From the NCBI RefSeq assembly GCF_000720135.1, contig NZ_JOIU01000009.1, forward strand, positions 323,119 through 387,118: a stretch of DNA of 64,000 nt, read 5' to 3'. Made by a program: the position numbers and the translations under genes. Below the pieces are notes generated by a model. The model was given only the letters and a program-made list of their open reading frames with translations. It did not search any database and had not been told where the DNA came from. Origin of the DNA: Streptomyces sp. NRRL S-1022 (lineage in GTDB: Bacteria > Actinomycetota > Actinomycetes > Streptomycetales > Streptomycetaceae). Shown piece by piece: positions 58,951 to 64,000 of the stretch; position 1 is the stretch's first letter; each line of letters opens with the position of its first letter.

Positions 58951-59748
58951 ATGACCGCCGGCCAGCCGTCACCCGCCGAACCTGACGCCTTCCACGCGGC
59001 CCGAGCCGGATCGTTCGACTCCGCCGCCGCCCAGTACGCCGCCAACCGCCCGGCCTATCCGCCCGCCCTCTTCGACGCCGTCGAGGAACTGGCCGGCCGC
59101 CCCCTGACCGGCGCCCGGACCGTGGACGTCGGCGCCGGAACCGGCATCGCGACCGCCCTTCTGCACGCCCGCGGCGCCGACGTCCTCGCCGTGGAACCAG
59201 GCGCGGGCATGGCCGCCGAGTTCCGCCGCGCGCTGCCCCGCGTCCCGCTGGTCCGCGGCGACGGCAACGCCCTGCCCGTCGCCGACGCTCACGCCGACCT
59301 CGTCACCTACGCCCAGGCCTGGCACTGGACCGACCCGGCCCGCTCGGTGCCGGAGGCACTGCGCGTACTGCGTCCGGGCGGTGCGCTGGCCCTGTGGTGG
59401 AACACCCACGCCCCGGACGTCCAGTGGACCGCGGAGGCCGGTCGGCGCACCGCCCGCTTCCTCGGCGCGGACGTCGCCGCCGAGGCCGGCAAGCCCGGCA
59501 GACCCGACCAGCCGGCCGACCCCAGTGGGCGCCTGGACTTCGCGCGCCGCACGGTCCGCTGGAGCCGCCGCGTCCCGATCGACACCCATCTCGCCAACAT
59601 CGGCAGCCACTCGGCGTTCCTCGTCACCCCCGCGGAACGGACGGCCGCCTTCCTGGAGGAGGAGCGCGCCCACCTCCTCGACGTCTTCCCGGACGGCACG
59701 GTCGAGGAGACGTACGACGTCCTGCTCCTGGTCGCCCGTACCCCCTGA
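58951..59748 (+). CDS. Class I SAM-dependent methyltransferase
   Basis: The 265-residue protein has a methyltransferase fold with motif I VDVGAGTGIATALL (about 58-71), LAVEPGAG after it, and LVTYAQAWHWTDPARSVPEALRVLRPGGALALWW, a UbiE/YcgJ-like pattern. The substrate is unknown. ATG 58951 follows TAGACA at 58938-58943, again suggesting a short or absent leader. The ABC transporter genes follow 63 bases downstream. Confidence 0.85.
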   Translation: MTAGQPSPAEPDAFHAARAGSFDSAAAQYAANRPAYPPALFDAVEELAGRPLTGARTVDVGAGTGIATALLHARGADVLAVEPGAGMAAEFRRALPRVPLVRGDGNALPVADAHADLVTYAQAWHWTDPARSVPEALRVLRPGGALALWWNTHAPDVQWTAEAGRRTARFLGADVAAEAGKPGRPDQPADPSGRLDFARRTVRWSRRVPIDTHLANIGSHSAFLVTPAERTAAFLEEERAHLLDVFPDGTVEETYDVLLLVARTP

Positions 59749-59774
59749 CGCAACCCCGCACGAGACCCACCCCC

Positions 59775-59820
59775 TTGACGTCACGACACCTCCAGCCCAA
59801 TTATTCATCACATGATGAAT
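59775..59820 (+). promoter_or_regulatory. Promoter and palindromic operator over the ABC exporter start
   Basis: TTGACG (59775-59780) is followed 17-18 bases later by an AT-rich AATTAT/TTATTC (-10 region near 59799-59805). A palindrome with 8-base arms (59803-59810 and 59813-59820) and a 2-base centre overlaps the ATG at 59812. No ribosome binding site is present. A repressor there would block both initiation and the presumed leaderless start. Confidence 0.65.
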
Positions 59821-60618
59821 TATGCGGCGGACCCACCACCCCCGTCACCGGCCCCCGCCGGCCCTGCCGTCCACGCCGACGAGCTCACCGTCGTCCGCGG
59901 CCCCCGCACGGTCCTCCACCACGTCCGCTTCACCGTCCCCCGCGGCCGGATCACCGGCCTGCTCGGCCCCTCCGGCTGCGGCAAATCCACCCTCATGCGC
60001 TCGATCGTCGGCACCCAGGCCAAGGTCACCGGCACCCTGAACGTCCTCGGCCATCCGGCCGGTCACCCCACCCTGCGCAGCCGCGTCGGCTACGTCACCC
60101 AGGCCCCCTCCGTCTACGACGACCTCACGGTCCGCCAGAACCTCGACTACTTCGCCGCGATCCTCGACCCCGGCCGAGCCGCCGCCGAACGCCGCCACCA
60201 GCACGTCACCCAGGCCATCGCCGACGTCGACCTCACCCGCCACGCCGACGCCCTGGCCGGCAACCTCTCCGGCGGCCAGCGCGGCCGCGTCTCCCTGGCC
60301 GTCGCCCTCCTCGGCACCCCCGACCTCCTCGTCCTCGACGAACCGACCGTCGGCCTCGACCCCGTCCTGCGCCGAGACCTGTGGAACCTCTTCCACGACC
60401 TCGCCGCCACCCGCGGCACCACCCTCCTCGTCTCCTCCCACGTCATGGACGAGGCCGAGCGCTGCCACCGCCTCCTCCTCATGCGCGAGGGCGAGGTCCT
60501 GGCCGACGACACCCCGGACGCCCTGCGCACCCGCACCGGCACCGACACCGTCGAGGCCGCCTTCCTCCACCTGGTCGACGAGGCCGCCGCGGGCCGCACG
60601 AAAGAGAGCACCCCATGA
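59812..60618 (+). CDS. ABC transporter ATP-binding protein (drug-exporter type)
   Basis: The 268-residue ATPase has Walker A GPSGCGKST (about residues 51-59), Q-loop, signature LSGGQRGRVSLA and Walker B LLVLDEPTVGLD, then the H-loop in LLVSSHVMDEAERC. It matches daunorubicin-type (DrrA-like) exporter ATPases. ATG 59812 and ATG 59815 are both possible. Its stop overlaps the permease start by four bases. Confidence 0.93.
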   Translation: MMNYAADPPPPSPAPAGPAVHADELTVVRGPRTVLHHVRFTVPRGRITGLLGPSGCGKSTLMRSIVGTQAKVTGTLNVLGHPAGHPTLRSRVGYVTQAPSVYDDLTVRQNLDYFAAILDPGRAAAERRHQHVTQAIADVDLTRHADALAGNLSGGQRGRVSLAVALLGTPDLLVLDEPTVGLDPVLRRDLWNLFHDLAATRGTTLLVSSHVMDEAERCHRLLLMREGEVLADDTPDALRTRTGTDTVEAAFLHLVDEAAAGRTKESTP

Positions 60619-61397
60619 GTACGACCACCCAGACGGCCCCCGCCGCCGCCCCCAGCGCGCTCAACGCCTCCCGCACCACCGCCACCGCGGCCCGGGTCCT
60701 GCGCCAGCTCCGCCACGACCCGCGCACCATCGCGCTGATGATCCTCGTCCCGTGCCTGATGCTGATCCTGCTGCGCTACGTCTTCGACGCGAGCCCCCGC
60801 ACCTTCGACACCATCGGCGCCTCGCTGCTCGGCGTCTTCCCGCTGATCACGATGTTCCTGGTCACCTCCATCGCCACCCTGCGCGAACGCACCTCCGGCA
60901 CCCTCGAACGCCTCCTCGCCCTGCCCCTCGGCAAGGCCGACCTCATCGCCGGCTACGCCCTGGCCTTCGGCGCGCTCGCCGTCGTCCAGTCCGCCCTCGC
61001 CACCGGACTCGCGGTCTGGCTCCTCGGCCTCGACGTCACCGGATCCCCCTGGCTGCTCCTCCTCGTCGCCCTCCTCGACGCCCTGCTCGGCACGGCCCTC
61101 GGCCTCTTCGTCTCGGCCTTCGCGGCCTCGGAATTCCAGGCGGTCCAGTTCATGCCCGCGGTGATCTTTCCCCAGCTCCTCCTCTGCGGCCTGTTCACCC
61201 CCCGTTCCGACATGCACCCCGTCCTGGAGGCGCTCTCGGACGTCCTGCCGATGTCGTACGCCGTCGACGGCATGAACGAGGTCCTGCACCACGGCGACAT
61301 CACCGCGACCTTCGTCCGGGACATCCTGATCGTGGCCGGCTGCGCGGTCCTCGTCCTGGGCCTCGGAGCGGCGACGCTACGACGCCGCACGGCCTAG
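60615..61397 (+). CDS. ABC-2 type transporter permease
   Basis: The 260-residue permease has six hydrophobic segments in the ABC-2 (DrrB-like) pattern and the family segment SEFQAVQFMPAVIFPQLLLCGLF near residue 170, then SDVLPMSYAVDGMNEVL. With the overlapping ATPase it forms a two-gene exporter. No dedicated regulator gene is adjacent. Confidence 0.92.
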   Translation: MSTTTQTAPAAAPSALNASRTTATAARVLRQLRHDPRTIALMILVPCLMLILLRYVFDASPRTFDTIGASLLGVFPLITMFLVTSIATLRERTSGTLERLLALPLGKADLIAGYALAFGALAVVQSALATGLAVWLLGLDVTGSPWLLLLVALLDALLGTALGLFVSAFAASEFQAVQFMPAVIFPQLLLCGLFTPRSDMHPVLEALSDVLPMSYAVDGMNEVLHHGDITATFVRDILIVAGCAVLVLGLGAATLRRRTA

Positions 61398-61507
61398 CCA
61401 CAGCCCGCGCCCGGCCCCGCCCGCGCCCGGCCACAGCCCCGGCCGGTCCCGTTCCGCCCACCGGACAGTGGACCCGCGCACCTCACCCCGGTGCCAGACT
61501 GAACCGC

Positions 61508-62320
61508 ATGAGCCAGAAAGTCGCAGTCCTCGGCACCGGCAAGATCGGCGAAGCCCTGCTCAGCGGAATGATCCGGGCCGGCTGGTCCCCCGCCGACCTC
61601 CTGGTCACCGCCCGCCGCCCGGAACGCGCCGAGGAACTCCGCACCCGCTACGGAGTCACCCCGGTCGGCAACGCCGAGGCCGCCAAGACCGCCGACATCC
61701 TGATCCTCACGGTCAAGCCGCAGGACATGGGCACCCTCCTGGACGAACTCGCCCCGCACGTCCCCGCCGACCGCCTGATCATCAGCGGAGCCGCCGGCAT
61801 CCCCACCTCCTTCTTCGAGGAGCGCCTGGCAGCGGGCACCCCCGTCGTCCGTGTCATGACCAACACGCCCGCCCTCGTCGACGAGGCCATGTCGGTCATC
61901 TCCGCCGGCAGCCACGCCACCGAGGAACACCTCGCCCACGCCGAGGAGATCTTCGGCGGCGTCGGCAAGACCCTCCGCGTCCCGGAGAGCCAGCAGGACG
62001 CCTGCACCGCACTGTCCGGCTCCGGCCCGGCGTACTTCTTCTACCTGGTCGAAGCCATGACCGACGCGGGCATCCTGCTCGGCCTGCCCCGCGACAAGGC
62101 CCACGACCTCATCGTCCAGTCCGCGATCGGCGCCGCCGTGATGCTCCGCGACAGCGGCGAGCACCCGGTCAAACTCCGGGAGAACGTCACCTCCCCGGCC
62201 GGCACCACGATCAACGCCATCCGCGAACTGGAGAACCACGGCGTACGAGCCGCCCTCATCGCCGCCCTCGAAGCCGCCCGCGACCGCAGCCGCGAACTCG
62301 CCTCCGGCAAGAAGGACTGA
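61508..62320 (+). CDS. proC: Pyrroline-5-carboxylate reductase
   Basis: ProC reduces pyrroline-5-carboxylate to proline. The 270-residue protein has the NAD(P)-binding VAVLGTGKIGEALLSG, the VRVMTNTPALV segment, SGSGPAYFFYLVEAM and the C-terminal SPAGTTINAIRELEN signature. ATG 61508 lies 11 bases after CAGACT with no ribosome binding site, suggesting a leaderless transcript. Confidence 0.95.
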   Translation: MSQKVAVLGTGKIGEALLSGMIRAGWSPADLLVTARRPERAEELRTRYGVTPVGNAEAAKTADILILTVKPQDMGTLLDELAPHVPADRLIISGAAGIPTSFFEERLAAGTPVVRVMTNTPALVDEAMSVISAGSHATEEHLAHAEEIFGGVGKTLRVPESQQDACTALSGSGPAYFFYLVEAMTDAGILLGLPRDKAHDLIVQSAIGAAVMLRDSGEHPVKLRENVTSPAGTTINAIRELENHGVRAALIAALEAARDRSRELASGKKD

Positions 62321-62362
62321 CGAGAAGGACTGACCCGCCCGGCCTCCTGGAGCGCCGCCCGG

Positions 62363-63388
62363 CTAATGCGCGGCGCTCAGCGAAGGCTCCGCCACGGGCG
62401 GCAGCAGCCCGATCGCCCGGTAAGCCGTATCGACCGTCGGCCTGGCCAACGCCCGGGCCTTCTCCGCACCATCCCGCAGCACCCCCTCCACATACACCGG
62501 ATCGGCGCACAGCTCCCGGTGCCTGGCCTGCACCGGCCGCAGCACCTCCACCACCGCCTCCGCGGTGTCCCTCTTCAAAGAGCCGTACGAGTCGTAAACG
62601 TCCGCCAGTGACTCAGGGTTCCCGTCCGTGCACGCAGCGAGAATGTCCAGCAGATTCGCGACGCCGGGCCGCTCCGCCCGGTCGTAGACGACCTCCCGCC
62701 CGCTGTCGGTCACGGCCCGCAGCACCTTCTTGCGCACCACGTCCGGCTCGTCCAGCAGATAGACGACTCCCGCTCCCGAGTTGTCCGACTTCCCCATCTT
62801 CCGCGTTGGGTCCTGGAGGTTCATCACCCGCGCCGCCACCTGCGGCAGCGCCGTCCTCGGCACCACGAACGTGTGCCCGTACCGCTGGTTGAACCGCACC
62901 GCCACATCCCGGGCCAGCTCCACGTGCTGGGCCTGGTCCTCACCCACCGGCACCTCGTCCGTGCCGTACGCCAGGATGTCCGCCGCCATCAGGACCGGAT
63001 ACGTCAGCAGCGACAGCCGCACGCTCCCGCCGCGATCCCGTTCCTTCGCCGCCTTCTCCTTGTACTGGATCATCCGCCGCATCTCCCCGTCGGTCGCCAC
63101 GCACTCCAGCAGGTACGACAGCCGCGTGTGCTCGTCGACATGGCTCTGCAGGAACACGGTGCACACCTCGGGGTCGAGCCCCGCCGCCAGCAACAGCGTG
63201 GTCGTCTGCCGGCTGAGCCTGCGCACCCGCGCGGGATCGTGGTCCATGGTCAGCGCGTGCAGATCCACCACGCAGAACAGCGAGTCGGCCCGGTGCTGGT
63301 CCACCTCTGCCCAGCGCCGCATGGCTCCCAGGTAGTTGCCCAGGGTCAGGTGCCCGGTCGGCTGAATCCCGCTGAAGACCCGAGTCAT
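62363..63388 (-). CDS. trpS: Tryptophanyl-tRNA synthetase, auxiliary (attenuation-controlled) copy
   Basis: The 341-residue enzyme has the HIGH-like HLTLGN (about 13-18) after SGIQPTG, the DLHALT loop with His44, and KMSKS as KMGKS in LQDPTRKMGKSD. Streptomyces often carry two TrpRS; in S. coelicolor the copy in this neighbourhood is an indolmycin-resistant auxiliary enzyme induced by attenuation. The start ATG 63388 has GGTGGAG upstream; a longer frame to 63523 passes through the leader hairpins and is discarded. The Trp-Trp leader peptide upstream supports the auxiliary role. Confidence 0.93.
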   Translation of the reverse strand: MTRVFSGIQPTGHLTLGNYLGAMRRWAEVDQHRADSLFCVVDLHALTMDHDPARVRRLSRQTTTLLLAAGLDPEVCTVFLQSHVDEHTRLSYLLECVATDGEMRRMIQYKEKAAKERDRGGSVRLSLLTYPVLMAADILAYGTDEVPVGEDQAQHVELARDVAVRFNQRYGHTFVVPRTALPQVAARVMNLQDPTRKMGKSDNSGAGVVYLLDEPDVVRKKVLRAVTDSGREVVYDRAERPGVANLLDILAACTDGNPESLADVYDSYGSLKRDTAEAVVEVLRPVQARHRELCADPVYVEGVLRDGAEKARALARPTVDTAYRAIGLLPPVAEPSLSAAH

Positions 63389-63460
63389 CTCCACTCCACC
63401 TTCTGGTCGGGACCGCCGCTCCTGCGGCCGGCCCCCGAAGACCCGGAGGGAGATACGAGA

Positions 63461-63520
63461 ACGGCCGCCGAAGCGGCGGCCGTTGAGTGCACACGTGTGT
63501 ACGGCCGCCGTCAGGCGGCC
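63461..63520 (-). promoter_or_regulatory. trp attenuator: protector, antiterminator and terminator hairpins
   Basis: On the minus strand in transcription order: segment 1 (63514-63520) pairs with segment 2 (63501-63510); segment 3 (63474-63483) is a perfect 10-base complement of both segment 2 and segment 4 (63461-63470), because 2 and 4 have the same sequence. 3:4 is a terminator stem with a 3-base loop and 2:3 an antiterminator. Ribosome stalling at the Trp codons would free segment 2 and favour 2:3. Confidence 0.88.
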
Positions 63521-63549
63521 CACCAGAGCTGGCTACACGTGCGCGTCAT
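63511..63549 (-). CDS. Trp leader peptide (12 aa, tandem Trp codons)
   Basis: A 12-codon frame encodes MTRTCSQLWWAA and ends in TGA at the edge of the attenuator. GGAGGA lies five bases before ATG 63549. Two adjacent Trp codons sit five to six codons... before the stop region, exactly where stalling would uncover the antiterminator. It is too short for ordinary gene finding, but position and codons make it a regulatory leader for trpS. Confidence 0.88.
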   Translation of the reverse strand: MTRTCSQLWWAA

Positions 63550-63594
63550 CACGTCCTCCACACTACGCCTCCGGGGGTGCCCCTGGGGAGCGAG

Positions 63595-63623
63595 TTGACA
63601 CGCCCCGCACCGCTCCGTACTGT
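63595..63623 (+). promoter_or_regulatory. rRNA operon promoter (P1-like)
   Basis: TTGACA (63595-63600) and TACTGT (63618-63623) are 17 bases apart, a consensus-like vegetative promoter pointing right, away from trpS. It is the first of several promoters ahead of the 16S rRNA gene expected beyond the window. Confidence 0.72.
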
Positions 63624-63717
63624 TCTCCGAGTTGTCCGACGTGAGCACCGACTCCGGTCGGTCCCCGGACAGCCATTCCGCAAGCACCACCCACTCATTC
63701 GACGCTCCGGTGTCGAC

Positions 63718-64000
63718 TGCATTGGCGTGCGTATTTGCGAAATGAGGAATCCGCGTTCGAAAGGACGTCGGCCCCCGATTAGCTCGGGAGCCAGGAATCC
63801 GCTAAAGTCTCACTCGTCGGAACGGCCCAACAGCTGGGAAGGCAAACCCCCCTGACTGGGAGTCAGACGCCGAAAGGATCTGATAGAGTCGGAACCGCCG
63901 AAAAGGGAAACGCGAGAGCGAGAACCTGGAAAGCACCGAGGAAATCGGATCGAGAAAAGATCTGATAGAGTCGGAAACGCAAGACCGAAGGGAAGCGCCC
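63718..64000 (+). promoter_or_regulatory. rRNA operon tandem promoter / leader array
   Basis: This gene-free stretch carries TAAAGT at 63803-63808 and two copies of an 18-base direct repeat, 63877-63894 and 63959-63976, each with TAGAGT as -10 (63884-63889 and 63966-63971), plus an AGTCAG/CTGACT inverted repeat at 63852-63866. The sequence matches the multiple-promoter leader of Streptomyces rRNA operons. The mature 16S start is not reached. Confidence 0.8.

Noticed and set aside
63389..63523. Longer trpS N-terminus starting at 63523
   Set aside because: It runs through the attenuator hairpins, has no ribosome binding site, and the family N-terminus is MTRVFSGIQPTG at 63388.
63718..64000. 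16S rRNA gene inside the window
   Set aside because: The mature 16S start (AGAGTTTGATC-like) is not seen; only promoters and leader are present.

Overview
The window is a high-GC actinobacterial core-chromosome segment, almost certainly Streptomyces. Codon third positions are nearly all G or C, GTG starts are common, and gene order follows well-known Streptomyces neighbourhoods: tilS-hpt-ftsH-folE with a fol cluster, panC-nadB-nadC-coaX, lsr2-clpC, sigE-cseABC, radA-disA, ilvD, proC and an rRNA promoter array beside an auxiliary trpS. I see no prophage, insertion sequence, CRISPR array, tRNA gene or biosynthetic gene cluster. About 57 protein genes fill the window, and most of the long opposite-strand frames are shadows caused by GC bias.

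Layout. 1-9.2 kb: end of a zinc metalloprotease-like gene, then tilS, hpt, ftsH and folE; facing them on the minus strand is the folate operon folP / NTF2-like / folB / folK / DUF3180 protein. 9.2-18.3 kb: a lysyl-phosphatidylglycerol-synthase-like membrane protein, a membrane-anchored esterase-fold protein, an acidic coiled-coil protein, a pair of bacterial-PH-domain membrane proteins, and an orphan NADH dehydrogenase subunit D gene facing a MidA/NDUFAF7-type methyltransferase. 18.4-23.1 kb: a NarL-type two-component system, an ArsR-type regulator with a perfect palindrome upstream, a very small protein and a threonine-aldolase-like enzyme. 23.3-28.8 kb: a tightly overlapped cofactor operon (DUF2520 Rossmann protein, panC, nadB, nadC, coaX) for pantothenate/CoA and NAD. 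28.9-35.4 kb: hypothetical proteins, a BlaI-like regulator, a short N-acetylglutamate synthase, lsr2, a primase-polymerase-like protein overlapping lsr2 tail to tail, and clpC behind two ClgR-type motifs. 35.5-39.5 kb: a secreted HAD phosphatase, an M23 peptidase, and a TetR/EmrB pair separated by a large inverted-repeat operator.

39.6-43 kb is the sigE-cseA-cseB-cseC cell-envelope stress operon. 43.2-50.6 kb holds mutY, a membrane protein, radA-disA (c-di-AMP synthesis and DNA repair), a protein that joins sigma-like and anti-sigma-like segments to a BACON domain, and a cysteine-rich protein. 50.7-57.5 kb: an exopolyphosphatase-family protein, a TIM-barrel isomerase-like protein, TetR, ilvD and a PQQ-repeat Ser/Thr kinase. 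57.6-62.3 kb: an SH3 protein, a membrane protein, a methyltransferase, a two-gene ABC exporter with an operator over its start codon, and proC. 62.3-64 kb: trpS read leftward behind a complete tryptophan attenuator (leader peptide with Trp-Trp and mutually exclusive hairpins), back to back with the promoter array of an rRNA operon whose 16S gene lies beyond the window.

The most distinctive regulatory structures are the trpS attenuator, the 22-bp inverted repeat between TetR and EmrB, the palindrome over the ABC transporter start, and the palindrome within the lsr2 promoter. The most interesting functional hypotheses are the NuoD paralogue paired with a NuoD-type methyltransferase, and the DUF2520 protein as an alternative ketopantoate reductase fused translationally to panC.
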